A stretch of DNA of 64,000 bases from Pseudalgibacter ostreae (GTDB lineage: Bacteria > Bacteroidota > Bacteroidia > Flavobacteriales > Flavobacteriaceae), in assembly GCF_042427585.1 (NCBI RefSeq), contig NZ_JBHMFC010000033.1:1-64000 (forward strand). The letters are read 5' to 3'. The stretch's first letter is position 1. Each line of letters begins with the position of its first letter. The position numbers and the translations under genes were made by a program. The notes beneath the pieces are model-generated. The model did not search any database and was not told the origin of the DNA. It worked only from the letters and a program-made list of their open reading frames with translations. This document shows, piece by piece, positions 1 to 10,000 of the stretch.

Positions 1-162
1 TATAAAGAAAGATATGCAATTGAACGGACAAACGCTTGGATGGACAGTTATCGCTCACTACTAAATAGATTTGACACAACCATTGCAAGTTGGTTGGGTT
101 TCAATTATCTATCATTTATGGCAATATTCCTAAAGAAAATGAAAAGCAAAAAGTTTAAATGA
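1..162 (+). mobile_element. C-terminal end of a DDE transposase (IS5/IS4-like), cut by the window edge
   Basis: An open frame runs from the first base to a TGA at 160-162 and encodes the last 53 residues of a transposase. The piece starts YKERYAIERTNAWMDS, which fits the Y-(2)-R-(3)-E block around the last catalytic Glu of IS4/IS5-type DDE transposases. The Lys that usually follows is Asp here. The rest of the element lies to the left, so intactness cannot be judged. No terminal inverted repeat could be assigned in the AT-rich sequence after the stop. The family call rests on a short piece. Confidence 0.7.
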
Positions 163-246
163 CCTCACTATAAAATTCTTTAAAAAAATAGCCCCATTCT
201 TTTTTATTTTGTGTTAAAATGTATAACCAATACGCGCTTAAAAAAA

Positions 247-270
247 AACAGCCTCAAATTTGAGGCTGTT
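247..270 (-). terminator. Intrinsic terminator of pgk
   Basis: A perfect inverted repeat (AACAGCCTCA, 4-base loop, TGAGGCTGTT) is followed, reading on the minus strand, by a run of T. It lies 24 bases past the pgk stop. Confidence 0.85.
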
Positions 271-293
271 CAATCTTATCAAGACTTTTATTT

Positions 294-1481
294 TTATTCT
301 AAAATAGCAGCAATACCAGGTAGTTTTTTACCTTCTAAGCTTTCTAGCATAGCGCCTCCTCCTGTGCTTACGTAGCTTACTTTATCCTCAAAACCAAACT
401 GTTTAACAGCAGCTACAGAGTCTCCACCACCAACAAGTGAAAAAGCTCCGTTTTTAGTTGCTTCTGCAATTGAATTTCCTAATTCAATTGTTCCTTTTGC
501 AAAACTTTCCATTTCAAAAACACCTAAAGGGCCATTCCAAAGAATGGTTTTGCTTTGCATCACCACATCATGAAATTGTTTTCTAGATTCTGGGCCCGCA
601 TCGACACCTTCCCAACCATCAGGAATATCATTAATATCAACCACTTGTGTATTCGCATCGTTACTAAAAGCATCGGCAGCAACCACATCTACAGGAATGT
701 GCACCTTAACATTTTTTTGTTCTGCTTGTTTTAAAATTTCTAAGGCCAATTCCATTTTATCATCTTCACAAATCGAATTCCCAATTTTTCCTCCTTTAGC
801 TTTCACAAAGGTAAAGGCCATACCACCACCAATGATCAAATGATCGATTTTATCTAATATGTTTTCGATAATAGTAATTTTTGAGGATACTTTAGCACCA
901 CCAAGTATAGCAAGAACAGGCTTCTCTCCTGTTTTCATAACCTTATCGATACTTTCAATTTCTTGCTCCAATAAGTACCCAAAACATTTCGCTTTCGGAA
1001 AAAACTGAGCAATAATGGTTGTAGAGGCATGTGCTCTGTGTGCGGTACCGAACGCATCGTTCACGTAAACATCACCTAATTTCGATAATTGCTCGGCAAA
1101 TGCTTTATCTCCAGCAGTTTCCTCTTTATGAAAACGCAAGTTTTCCAATAACAAAACTTGTCCGGGCTCTAAATTGGCTGCTGCAGCTTCTGCTTTATCA
1201 CCAACACAAGCATCAACAAACTTAACCTCAACACCTAAAACATTTTCAAGTTCATTTACAATATTGCGTAAAGAAAACGCTTCTTCGGCACCTTTTGGAC
1301 GGCCTAAATGCGACATTAAAATACAGCTTCCGCCATCTTCCAAAATTTTTATAATGGTTGGCTTGGCTGAAACAATCCTTGTATTATCAGTGACTTCCAG
1401 CTTATCATTTAATGGCACATTAAAATCTACGCGAATTAATGCTTTTTTATTTTCGAAATTAAAATCGTTAAGGGTTTTCAT
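294..1481 (-). CDS. pgk: Phosphoglycerate kinase
   Basis: Cytosolic glycolytic enzyme that interconverts 1,3-bisphosphoglycerate plus ADP and 3-phosphoglycerate plus ATP. The 395-residue product has the usual length. Family landmarks are RVDFNVPL near residue 17, the substrate-binding SHLGRP block near residue 57, GGAKVSSKI in the middle and the nucleotide-binding GGGDSVAAV near the C-terminus. The frame is open upstream to 1517, but the start at 1481 is preferred. It gives the conserved N-terminus MKTLNDFNFENKK, and the -7 element TACATTTG at 1517-1524 would start transcription downstream of the longer start. The gene is monocistronic, with its own promoter and terminator. Confidence 0.97.
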   Translation of the reverse strand: MKTLNDFNFENKKALIRVDFNVPLNDKLEVTDNTRIVSAKPTIIKILEDGGSCILMSHLGRPKGAEEAFSLRNIVNELENVLGVEVKFVDACVGDKAEAAAANLEPGQVLLLENLRFHKEETAGDKAFAEQLSKLGDVYVNDAFGTAHRAHASTTIIAQFFPKAKCFGYLLEQEIESIDKVMKTGEKPVLAILGGAKVSSKITIIENILDKIDHLIIGGGMAFTFVKAKGGKIGNSICEDDKMELALEILKQAEQKNVKVHIPVDVVAADAFSNDANTQVVDINDIPDGWEGVDAGPESRKQFHDVVMQSKTILWNGPLGVFEMESFAKGTIELGNSIAEATKNGAFSLVGGGDSVAAVKQFGFEDKVSYVSTGGGAMLESLEGKKLPGIAAILE

Positions 1482-1516
1482 TATATTTTGTTTTTTGTTT
1501 TTAAGTATTTGATTCA

Positions 1517-1524
1517 CAAATGTA
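1517..1524 (-). promoter_or_regulatory. pgk: TAnnTTTG -7 element of pgk
   Basis: TACATTTG on the minus strand matches the Bacteroidota -7 consensus. It would give a leader of roughly 30 bases to the ATG at 1481. No clear -33 TTG was found. Confidence 0.55.
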
Positions 1525-1751
1525 ACTAATTAAAAACAGGAATAAAACGCCTTTTTTAACGAAAACGATGTAGATATAGAAGTTTTTAATGAAAAAAACA
1601 AAACATCAGACTTTAGCACAGTACTTTTCTAGATTTATACCAAACTTAAAAATCAAACCCTTTCTTTTCCCAATATAGCATCTGCATATAAAAGCATTAA
1701 AAACAACATCAAACTATAGGGCTGTACAGTAAATAATACCAGAAAATTATG

Positions 1752-1759
1752 TAGGTTTG
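1752..1759 (+). promoter_or_regulatory. holB: TAnnTTTG -7 element directly before holB
   Basis: TAGGTTTG ends four bases before the holB ATG at 1764. A start of transcription about 6 bases downstream would fall on the start codon, so the mRNA would be leaderless or the true promoter lies elsewhere. Confidence 0.35.
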
Positions 1760-1763
1760 CTTT

Positions 1764-2918
1764 ATGCTTTTTGAAGAAATTTTAGGTCAAGACCATATAA
1801 AAAAACACCTTACCCAAAGCGTGGATAATGGTAGGATTGCACATGCACAGTTGTTTGTAGGAAAAGAAGGCTCCGGCACGCTACCCATGGCTATTGCCTA
1901 TGCGCAATATCTGTTGTGCCGAAACAAAAATGGAGAAAACAACACAGGGAACGGAGCGTGTAATTTAAAATTCAACACCCTCTCCCACCCCGATTTACAT
2001 TTTGCTTTTCCTGTAACCACTAGCGATAAGGTAAAAAGCAAGCCCGTTTCCAGTTATTATTTAGAAGAATGGCGCCAACTTATAAAAGAACAACCTTATG
2101 GCAACCTTTTTGACTGGTACAAACTGCTTGGCGTTGACAATAAACAAGGCCAGATAGGTGTAGATGAAGCCTTAGAAATTGTAAAATCCTTATCTCTAAA
2201 ATCTTATGAAGGGGGCTATAAAGTGATGGTAATCTGGATGGCAGAAAAAATGAATACGGCCTGCTCCAATAAACTCTTAAAACTTATTGAAGAGCCTCCA
2301 AATAAAACCATTTTTATTTTAATTGCCGAAGATGAAGAACAAATCATCAGCACCATTAGATCACGTTGCCAAGTTTTAAATTTTCCACCCTTGGCCGAAG
2401 ACGTTATCAAAGATGCATTGGTTAAAAATTACAATATAGAGCTATCTGTTGCTACCAAAATCGCGCATCAAGCAAATGGCAATTACAATAAAGCCTGCGA
2501 CCTTATCTATAAAGATTCTGAAGACATCCAATTTGAAACATGGTTTATTTTCTGGATTCGAAGCGCTTTTAAAGCTAAAGGCAACAAGGCAGCCATACAT
2601 GATTTAATTTCATGGAGTGACGATATTGCCAAGACTGGACGCGAAACCCAAAAACAATTTCTAAACTTTTGTTTGGACTTTTTCCGCCAAGCTTTGCTCG
2701 TTAATTACAATGCCAATGCCTTAGTTTATTTTCAACCTAAAACAGAAAAATTTAAACTTGAAAACTTTGCTCCATTTATTCATGGATCAAATATTTTAGA
2801 AATAAGCGACGCTCTTCAAGATGCCATCTATCATATTGAACGAAATGGAAACTCTAAAATTATCTTAACAGACCTATCGATTAAGTTAACACGATTACTT
2901 CATAAAAAAGCAGAATAG
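1764..2918 (+). CDS. holB: DNA polymerase III delta' clamp-loader subunit
   Basis: Part of the clamp loader that opens the beta clamp and places it on primed DNA. The 384-residue product begins with the AAA+ entry LFEEILGQDHIKKHL and has the IRSRC sensor motif of clamp-loader ATPases at about residue 197. The nucleotide-binding loop reads GKEGSGTLP without the GKT/S of an active Walker A, as expected for delta', which does not hydrolyse ATP. Cysteines near residues 53 and 68 may be what remains of the zinc module. Length is slightly above the E. coli protein (334). The gene ends at a bidirectional terminator shared with the convergent OmpH-like gene. Confidence 0.9.
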   Translation: MLFEEILGQDHIKKHLTQSVDNGRIAHAQLFVGKEGSGTLPMAIAYAQYLLCRNKNGENNTGNGACNLKFNTLSHPDLHFAFPVTTSDKVKSKPVSSYYLEEWRQLIKEQPYGNLFDWYKLLGVDNKQGQIGVDEALEIVKSLSLKSYEGGYKVMVIWMAEKMNTACSNKLLKLIEEPPNKTIFILIAEDEEQIISTIRSRCQVLNFPPLAEDVIKDALVKNYNIELSVATKIAHQANGNYNKACDLIYKDSEDIQFETWFIFWIRSAFKAKGNKAAIHDLISWSDDIAKTGRETQKQFLNFCLDFFRQALLVNYNANALVYFQPKTEKFKLENFAPFIHGSNILEISDALQDAIYHIERNGNSKIILTDLSIKLTRLLHKKAE

Positions 2919-2923
2919 CATAA

Positions 2924-2963
2924 AAAAAGTCCTTTTATAAAAATTTTTATAAAAGGACTTTTT
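2924..2963. terminator. Bidirectional terminator between holB and the OmpH-like gene
   Basis: An inverted repeat with arms AAAAAGTCCTTTTATAA and its complement around a short loop has A and T runs on both flanks. It can therefore stop transcription from both convergent genes. Confidence 0.85.
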
Positions 2964-2982
2964 CTAATATATATCAGAAAAA

Positions 2983-3501
2983 CTATTTCTTTTTACTTTG
3001 TTCATTTAAAGCATCTAAAACCGTATTGGTTAAATCATGCTCCTCTGCTCCATACAAAACCGTCGCAGCAGCATCACTTGTACCTAAAATATAGGTGTAG
3101 TTGTTTTTTTCTCCGTAGTCTTTTACAAAACCTTTAACCTTCACAATTAAACTATCAATTTCGTCTTGAAATTCTTTTTGAAATTGTTGAGCTTCCATTT
3201 GTCTCTGTTGATCTTGCATTTGCTTTTTTTGACCAAGCTGTTGGTACAATTCTTGAGCTTTTGCCTGGGCCATTTTATTAGCTTCAGTTTGGAATTTTTG
3301 AACCTCTATTTGAAATGCTTGATCTATACTATCGAATTTTTTTCTAAAAGAATCTTCTTTAATTTTAAATTTCGCTTCAAGATCTATCTTCTCTTGAAAA
3401 TCATTTATAACCTTGCCATTATCTACAAAACCAATTTTGGCTTGTTCCTGACAAGAAGTTAAAACCAGACTCAATACTACTACATAAATTATGTTTTTCA
3501 T
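2983..3501 (-). CDS. OmpH/Skp-like periplasmic lipoprotein
   Basis: A 172-residue protein with a lipoprotein signal (MKNIIYVVVLSLVLTSC, cysteine at residue 17). A long charged, Gln/Lys-rich coiled coil follows, at about residues 30-135, as in the OmpH/Skp family of periplasmic chaperones for outer-membrane proteins. The sequence after the cysteine starts KIGFVDNGKVINDF, the typical OmpH entry. Unlike classical Skp it is lipid-anchored. The start at 3501 is chosen over the in-frame codon at 3525 because the latter lies inside the -7 element TATTTTTG at 3523-3530 and would ruin the signal peptide. Chaperone function is inferred from the family. Confidence 0.8.
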   Translation of the reverse strand: MKNIIYVVVLSLVLTSCQEQAKIGFVDNGKVINDFQEKIDLEAKFKIKEDSFRKKFDSIDQAFQIEVQKFQTEANKMAQAKAQELYQQLGQKKQMQDQQRQMEAQQFQKEFQDEIDSLIVKVKGFVKDYGEKNNYTYILGTSDAAATVLYGAEEHDLTNTVLDALNEQSKKK

Positions 3502-3522
3502 TTTTAATATTTTTAAGACGCA

Positions 3523-3530
3523 CAAAAATA
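3523..3530 (-). promoter_or_regulatory. TAnnTTTG -7 element of the OmpH-like gene
   Basis: TATTTTTG on the minus strand, about 22 bases before the ATG at 3501. It settles the choice of start codon. Confidence 0.5.
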
Positions 3531-3728
3531 GTAAAGTAAACTCAGATATTACTTAATAAATTTTACAGGAAACACACCATAAGAAATACTTATACAAACA
3601 AAAAGCACCATAACAAACCGCTATCAACAATCGCTTTCTATAAAGGCTTTTAAGCGTGTTTTAAAAAAACCCGCACATAAACCACAACAAGCCTGTTTTT
3701 CGTTCAAATACGGTCTTAAAAAGAGGTT

Positions 3729-4589
3729 TTAGTTGTTTTTTATGATATAAATTATAGAAGAAGCCTCTTTTGTAATGAAGGATTTGAGATTAGAAACCAA
3801 ACCAACCCAAACCGCTTTTAAAATATTCATTTTTCCTGTTTTGTACTTTTCAGAAAGCATGCTCACATAAAAAGCATCAAAAAGCATCGGTTTTGTTCTC
3901 ACGACACGTAAGCCTTGTTTTAAAACCAACCTTGAAATCGATTTTTGATTAAAATGCCAAAGGTGTCGGGGAACATCATAAGCTGCCCAAAAATTTTTAT
4001 AATATTGGGCATCATAACTTTTATAATTAGGAACCGCCACCACCAATATACCGTTTGGTTTTAACAGACTTTTAAGCAATGTGATATCTTTTTCCAAATT
4101 AGGCAAATGCTCTAAAACATGCCAAAGCGTAATCACATCAAAAGTACACGCTTCGCACGTTAGCAAATAGTCACTATCAAAAACAGCATTATCCGTTTTT
4201 ACATTAGCGAGGGTTCGCGCATCGGTATTGGGCTCAACACCAACCACAGTCCAACCCTGTTGTTTTGCTGTTTGTAAAAAATCACCTGTTCCACATCCAA
4301 AGTCTAACAAATGCTTACCCCCTGAACCATAAGAATTAATTATACCTGTTTTTTTTCTTAAAGAAAAAACCCGAACCACATGATATACTTTTTCAAATAG
4401 ATTCCTTTTTGAATCGGTATGCGAAATATAATCTTCACTTTTATAATAATCAGGCAACTCTTCAAAAGAAGGCTTAGGTCGTGTTTCCAAAAAACCATAC
4501 TCTAAATTAGTGACCAACCTAAAATTTTTACCAGAAACGGAATAATCTTTAAGCTTTAAATACACATGGTTCATTTTTTGTTCTGACAT
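3729..4589 (-). CDS. Class I SAM-dependent methyltransferase
   Basis: A 286-residue protein with a Methyltransf_23/11-type Rossmann fold. Motif I is LLDFGCGTGDFL near residue 94, the motif II acidic residue sits in VVGVEPN near residue 116, and motif post-II/III is VITLWHVLEHLPN near residue 153. The last 100 residues (YDVPRHLWHFNQKSI and after) resemble methyltransferases of polysaccharide or lipid modification clusters. The substrate cannot be read from the sequence. It stands alone between the OmpH-like gene and mnmG. Translation could also start at Met6, because MNHVYLKLKDYSV looks like the conserved beginning. Confidence 0.82.
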   Translation of the reverse strand: MSEQKMNHVYLKLKDYSVSGKNFRLVTNLEYGFLETRPKPSFEELPDYYKSEDYISHTDSKRNLFEKVYHVVRVFSLRKKTGIINSYGSGGKHLLDFGCGTGDFLQTAKQQGWTVVGVEPNTDARTLANVKTDNAVFDSDYLLTCEACTFDVITLWHVLEHLPNLEKDITLLKSLLKPNGILVVAVPNYKSYDAQYYKNFWAAYDVPRHLWHFNQKSISRLVLKQGLRVVRTKPMLFDAFYVSMLSEKYKTGKMNILKAVWVGLVSNLKSFITKEASSIIYIIKNN

Positions 4590-4701
4590 ACTTTTTTAAA
4601 AAAATCACGCTTTAACCACATCGACTATTAAACAACAATCTTATTATAAACACAAATTCTTGCTTTCGCAGGGATTCAAGTTTTATTTTTCACTACGTAG
4701 G

Positions 4702-4717
4702 CGTTCCACGTGGAACA
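4702..4717. promoter_or_regulatory. parS: parS-like palindrome downstream of mnmG
   Basis: The 16-mer CGTTCCACGTGGAACA contains the perfect palindrome GTTCCACGTGGAAC. It matches the bacterial ParB-binding parS consensus TGTTNCACGTGNAACA at 15 of 16 positions. A second copy lies on the other side of mnmG. ParB binding is inferred from the motif only. Confidence 0.75.
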
Positions 4718-4724
4718 CCAAAAA

Positions 4725-6596
4725 CTACCTTCCCATATAAACCAACAACACAGAAACATCATTAGGTGAAACACCGCTAATTCGAGAAGCTTGAGAAACA
4801 GTTGTTGGCTGAATTTTTTTAAGCTTTTCGCGTGCCTCAAAACTCATTGATTTTATTTGCGAGTAATCAAAATTCTCAGGAATCTTCACATATTCTAAAC
4901 GCGTTAACTTATCTGCATTATTTTTTTCCTTTGCAATATAACCAGAATACTTCACCTGTATCTCTGTTTGTTCTATCACCTCACTATCCAAATCATTCTC
5001 CTGAATATACCGCGCTACAGCATCAAACTTCCTAACATCCTCTATAGTAATATTTGGTCGTGAAAAAATTTTAAACATTTTATCAGATTGCTTCACTAAC
5101 GCAGAGTTTTTTGATCCTAAAACCGGATTAGCCTCTTCGGGCTTAACACTAGTTTCTTCAAAAAATTTAACAAACCGCTTAGCCGCTCCATGCTTTTCCT
5201 CCATTCGCTTTAAACGCTTTTCTGAAGCCAACCCAATATCAAAACTCTTTGGCGTTAAACGCAAATCGGCATTATCCTGCCTTAATAATGTGCGATACTC
5301 CGCTCGAGAAGTAAACATTCTATACGGCTCCTCCGTGCCTTTTGTAATCAAATCGTCTACCAAGACACCAATATAAGCCTCATCTCTTTTTAGAATAAAA
5401 GGATCCTTTTCTCTAATTTTAAGCACCGCATTAATACCCGCCATCATCCCTTGAGAAGCCGCCTCCTCATAACCTGTTGTTCCATTAATTTGCCCCGCAA
5501 AATACAAACCCTCCACAAGCTTCGTCTCCAACGTATGCCTTAATTGTGTTGGCGGAAAATAATCATACTCTATCGCATAACCTGGACGAAAAAATTTAAC
5601 ATTCTCAAAACCCACAACAGATCGCAATGCTTTAAACTGAATATCCTCCGGTAATGACGTAGAAAACCCATTCACATAAACCTCGCAGGTATTCCAACCT
5701 TCAGGCTCCACAAAAAGCTGATGCCTATCTTTATCTGCAAAACGATTGATTTTATCCTCAATAGAAGGACAGTAGCGCGGCCCTAAACTTTTTATCCTAC
5801 CATTAAACATTGGCGAACGATCAAAACCTTCACGAAGTAAATCATGAACCACCTCACTCGTATAACTCATATAGCAAGATCGCTGCTTTTCCAAAGGTTT
5901 TGTCACATCTAAATACGAAAACTTCTCTGGCTTTTCATCGCCAGGTTGCTCTACCATTTTTGAATAATCCAAACTTCTTCCATCAACCCTCGGCGGAGTC
6001 CCCGTCTTCATTCTACCAGATTCAAAACCCAAACTTACAAGCTGCTCCGTTATACCCGTTGCAGCTCTTTCGCCAGCTCTACCGCCTCCAAAGTTCTTAA
6101 CACCTATATGGATCAATCCATTTAAAAAAGTACCATTGGTAAGCACAACACTCTTAGCTTTTATCTCAATGCCAAGCGATGTTTTTACACCAACTGCTTT
6201 ATGGTTCTCAATTAACAAACCAGAAACCATATCTTGATAAAAGTCAAGATTATCTGTTTGCTCTAAAAGCAAGCGCCAATCTTCGGCAAAACGCATCCTA
6301 TCACTTTGCACTCTTGGGCTCCACATAGCGGGACCCTTAGACTTATTAAGCATCTTAAACTGTATAGCAGATGTATCGGAAACAATACCGCTATACCCTC
6401 CCAAAGCATCAATTTCTCGTACAATTTGACCTTTAGCAATACCGCCCATAGCTGGGTTACAAGACATCTGTGCAATGTTTTGCAAATTCATGGTAACGAG
6501 CAATGTTTTAGCTCCCATATTTGCCGCAGCCGCAGCAGCTTCTCCTCCAGCATGCCCCGCACCAACTACTATAACATCATAAACTTCGTTAAACAT
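4725..6596 (-). CDS. mnmG: tRNA U34 carboxymethylaminomethyl-modification enzyme, FAD subunit
   Basis: MnmG (GidA) works with the GTPase MnmE to modify the wobble uridine of tRNAs, using FAD, methylene-tetrahydrofolate and glycine or ammonia. The 623-residue length is standard. The FAD-binding motif VGAGHAGGEAA is at residues 11-21, CNPAMGGIAKG near residue 46, the GIDA signature GPRYCPSIEDK near residue 273, and the C-terminal helical region that contacts MnmE ends SRISGVSPNDVSVLL. The gene is framed by two parS-like palindromes, one 8 bases past its stop and one 19 bases before its start. gidA is often origin-proximal in bacteria, so the placement is meaningful. Confidence 0.97.
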   Translation of the reverse strand: MFNEVYDVIVVGAGHAGGEAAAAAANMGAKTLLVTMNLQNIAQMSCNPAMGGIAKGQIVREIDALGGYSGIVSDTSAIQFKMLNKSKGPAMWSPRVQSDRMRFAEDWRLLLEQTDNLDFYQDMVSGLLIENHKAVGVKTSLGIEIKAKSVVLTNGTFLNGLIHIGVKNFGGGRAGERAATGITEQLVSLGFESGRMKTGTPPRVDGRSLDYSKMVEQPGDEKPEKFSYLDVTKPLEKQRSCYMSYTSEVVHDLLREGFDRSPMFNGRIKSLGPRYCPSIEDKINRFADKDRHQLFVEPEGWNTCEVYVNGFSTSLPEDIQFKALRSVVGFENVKFFRPGYAIEYDYFPPTQLRHTLETKLVEGLYFAGQINGTTGYEEAASQGMMAGINAVLKIREKDPFILKRDEAYIGVLVDDLITKGTEEPYRMFTSRAEYRTLLRQDNADLRLTPKSFDIGLASEKRLKRMEEKHGAAKRFVKFFEETSVKPEEANPVLGSKNSALVKQSDKMFKIFSRPNITIEDVRKFDAVARYIQENDLDSEVIEQTEIQVKYSGYIAKEKNNADKLTRLEYVKIPENFDYSQIKSMSFEAREKLKKIQPTTVSQASRISGVSPNDVSVLLVYMGR

Positions 6597-6611
6597 ATAT
6601 TTTGTTTTTTT

Positions 6612-6631
6612 AACGTTCCACGTGGAACGTT
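6612..6631. promoter_or_regulatory. parS: parS-like palindrome upstream of mnmG
   Basis: AACGTTCCACGTGGAACGTT is a perfect 20-bp palindrome containing the same 14-bp core as the site at 4702-4717. It matches parS at 14 of 16 positions, and only the outermost bases differ. It sits in the 5' leader of mnmG, so ParB binding or spreading could affect mnmG transcription. Confidence 0.75.
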
Positions 6632-6678
6632 TTGTTTTTCACTCTACTTTAAGACATAAGCTAACATCAAACCCCCTT

Positions 6679-7098
6679 CTACAGCAGACCTTTCAGCATA
6701 TCGAGATATTGATTTTCTTTATCTCGCATCAAATCTGCTTCTGCTTTAGATTTATCTTTGTATCCACAATAATGCAATACACCATGAATTATCACCCTGT
6801 GCAATTCATCTTCAAAAGGTACGTCGAAAGTTTTTGCATTATCTTTAACGCGTTCTATAGAGATAAAAACATCACCTTGTATCAATTCACCAACAGAATA
6901 ATCAAAGCTAATAACATCCGTAAGCGTGTCGTGATTTAAGAATTCTACATTTAATTTATGCAAATATTCATCATCACAAAACACATAACTAATTTCACCT
7001 AACTCAAATCCTTCGTTTAAAATGGCCTGAGTTAACCATGTTGAAATTCGAGCTTCTGATGACAACTCAAAATCTGTTTCGTAATTATAATCAATCAT
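6679..7098 (-). CDS. ybeY: Endoribonuclease YbeY (16S rRNA 3'-end maturation and quality control)
   Basis: A 139-residue zinc-dependent single-strand RNase of the UPF0054 family acting in 16S rRNA maturation. Conserved blocks are NHDTLTDVISFDY at about 55-67 and the metal-site motif HGVLHYCGYKDK at 105-116, with His105 and His109 as ligands. The third ligand is a His in E. coli (GYDH). Here the segment reads GYKDK, which I recall as usual in Bacteroidota, where the Asp may take its place. The start overlaps the end of the upstream DUF4175 gene by 8 bases. A -7 element TACCTTTG at 7145-7152 inside that gene may give ybeY its own promoter. Confidence 0.93.
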   Translation of the reverse strand: MIDYNYETDFELSSEARISTWLTQAILNEGFELGEISYVFCDDEYLHKLNVEFLNHDTLTDVISFDYSVGELIQGDVFISIERVKDNAKTFDVPFEDELHRVIIHGVLHYCGYKDKSKAEADLMRDKENQYLDMLKGLL

Positions 7099-10000
7099 TG
7101 TCTTTCTTAAAATAGTCCTGAACTTTCTTTTTATAAATTTGGCGCAAAGGTAAAGTTTGTCTGTTTAATATTTCAGTAGTTTTAAAATATTGTTTAGCAG
7201 TAGGTATTTGATTGTTGCTCTGGTTCTCAAAAAGCTTTTGACTTGTGTTTGCTTTTCTCCTACTATCCTCACCTTGCTCCAGGCTGGCATGTTCCATTTT
7301 AAGAAGCTGGTGTTTTAAATCCATCATTTTTTGATACGTCTCATCTGTAAAACCTTTATTCAATAGATCCATTTCAATAGCCTCCATTTTCTCAACTAGC
7401 CCATCGGCACCTGCTTTTTTTCCATCTTTAGCCAAGCGTTCTTCCAGCGCATGACGCAACACTTGTTGTTGTTTGTAAATTTGATAAAGCAAAGCATTTT
7501 GAGACGCACTACCCCCTTCTCTGCTTCCCGAAGACCCTTCTAGCCCCCCCTTATCCTCTTGACCTCGCCCCTCTTTATCAGGATTTTTTTCACCTTTCTC
7601 ATCCTCTTTGCCACCACGCTCTTTTTGTTTTCCTTTTTCACCTGCCTTCACACCCTGATCCATCATCTTATTAAGCTCTTCTTGACTCATAATAATATCT
7701 GGCATCTGCATATCTGCTTCACCTCCTTTACCTGCAGACATATTCATGTTTTCTTGCATATTATCTAAAACACTACTTAAGATATCGGCCAAATTGTTTG
7801 CCGCTGTAAAAGCAAATTGCTGACTGGACACGCCTTGATAAAGATCGTTCTGCGCTAAGTGCTCCAATGCTTTATCCATATTATAAAACACTTCGGAAAT
7901 CTCTTTATTTACAGGCTCAGATAACTTAGGCTGCCTTAAGGACAAAGCAAATAAACTATCATCAATATGCTCGAAATTTTCTCGAAGATTATTTTGTTTA
8001 ACAAGATAGGAGGCGAACTTATTATGATTAACATTTATAGAAATAAACCGCTTCATAAGCGCTTCTTGATCAAAAGAAAACAATACTAAATTATCAAGAA
8101 CCTGCCGCAACATCGCTGCGTCTTCTTGCGTTTGCTCTCCTCCACTGGATTGCATTGCGCTTTTCATTTTATTCGCAAGTGCTTTTATTTTTTGGGCTGC
8201 TTTCTTCTGACTTTGTTGTGCTTTTTTAAAATCATTATCATCGCTATCCGCGTCTTTAATTTCATCTTCAGAAACCCTTAATTGATCAGATGCTATTTGC
8301 TGTTCTTTATCAATCTCATTTTCATCTAAAACATCCCTAGGAATATCAATTGGTTTTTTTAAAACCTTAGCGTCCTTTTCTAAAGCCTCTAGCTGTTTCT
8401 TAAAACTATCGAAGCTTTTATTAAGTTGTTCTTGGTTTTCTTTCGTGTTCTCTTCCTTCGCTTTTTTTGATAAATCCTCCTGATCTATCGCTAATTTTTC
8501 TAAATCATCTTTAAGTTTCTCTAGCTTTTTCTCAATATAAAAACGCTTAGTTAACTCCAATAATTGCTCTAAACTTCGTTTTTTAGTTTTATTCTGTTTT
8601 GCAAGATCATCCAGTTTTTCAATTAATTTCTCTTTACTCAGCCTCTCGTGCAACCTTTTAATTTCATCTAAAAGCTTTTCGTCTCGCTTTAATTTTTCTT
8701 CATTTTCTTTTAATCGTTTTTTTAAAACTTCCTTAAAAACATCCTCTATCGGGTTGTCTTTTTGAAATTCGTTTAGATTCTTTTTTAGTTTTTCATTGAA
8801 ATTCTTCATCATTGCGTCTTGTTCTTCCTGACGCTTAAAAAAAGATTCTAATTTCTTTTTATCATTATAATTGAGTCTAGATTTCTCTTTTTGAGTTTTA
8901 GTAAGTGCTTGCAATTCCTTCTCTCGCTCTGAAAATTTATTTAAAGCACTATCAAAACCCTTAATCGTTTCTGTTTGTTCTTTAAGCTGTTTGTCTGCTT
9001 CCTCGCCTTTTGTTCGTTTTTTATAAGTAAAGGTAGCACTCTTAACACTTTTAAAGGCATTAAACTCATCATTATCAAACACTTGAAAATACAGATCATA
9101 AGACACACCAGGGTCTACTTTAAACTGATTAGGGAATGCACTTATAAACTCCGAAACATTTGAATTTGAAACCGCTATAGGCAAAACTTGCTTATCAGAT
9201 TCATTATCAGATGGATAATATACCATTTGGAGCTTACTAAAACCATAATCGTCACTTACTTGTCCATAAAAATAAAGACTTTGCAAATCCAAGCTATCTT
9301 GTTCCACTTTTAATCTTAATTCTGGATATTCATCTTTAACTGTTTTTATGGCAAAATCTAAATTTTCATAATTCTCCAATTGCTTATTCCCTGTGCTTAA
9401 GCGATAATTAAGATTATTAAAAACTTGTTTAGACGTTTTAAAAACTCCTACTTTATTATAATTAAAAACCAAAGTATCTTCAGAATATAAATGCACCATA
9501 TCGGTAGCCTTTGCCCTTAGTTCCCATGTAACAGTTGTCCCCTCGGGTACCAAAGCATTCCCAGTATTTTTTAAAATCTCTGTCTGTTTTTTTATATAAT
9601 TGGGATATTCTAAAGTCATTTGAAAACTAAGCAAAGTAGGAACCTTAACCACATTTAGCGTATAGGACTTTGAAAACACATTATTGGCAGATAATTGAAA
9701 CACGATAGGCTCTTTAGGTTGCGAAAACACATATTCAAATTCACCTACTCCTTTTTGCTCTAAAAAATAGATTTCATTATTATATGTTATCTGTACATTT
9801 TCAGGACTAAGCCTCCCCGCCGTTTTTACAAATAATTTGAAATCTTTATTTTCAAGAGCATTTAAACTATCATTTACAACATAAAACTGAAAAGGTGCTG
9901 GAGGCTCGTAAGCCGTCTTATAATCTACCACGCGTTTATAACTATCACTAAACCATTTAAAATTTCCAATAGAAAAAACTACAAGTATAATAACAACAGG

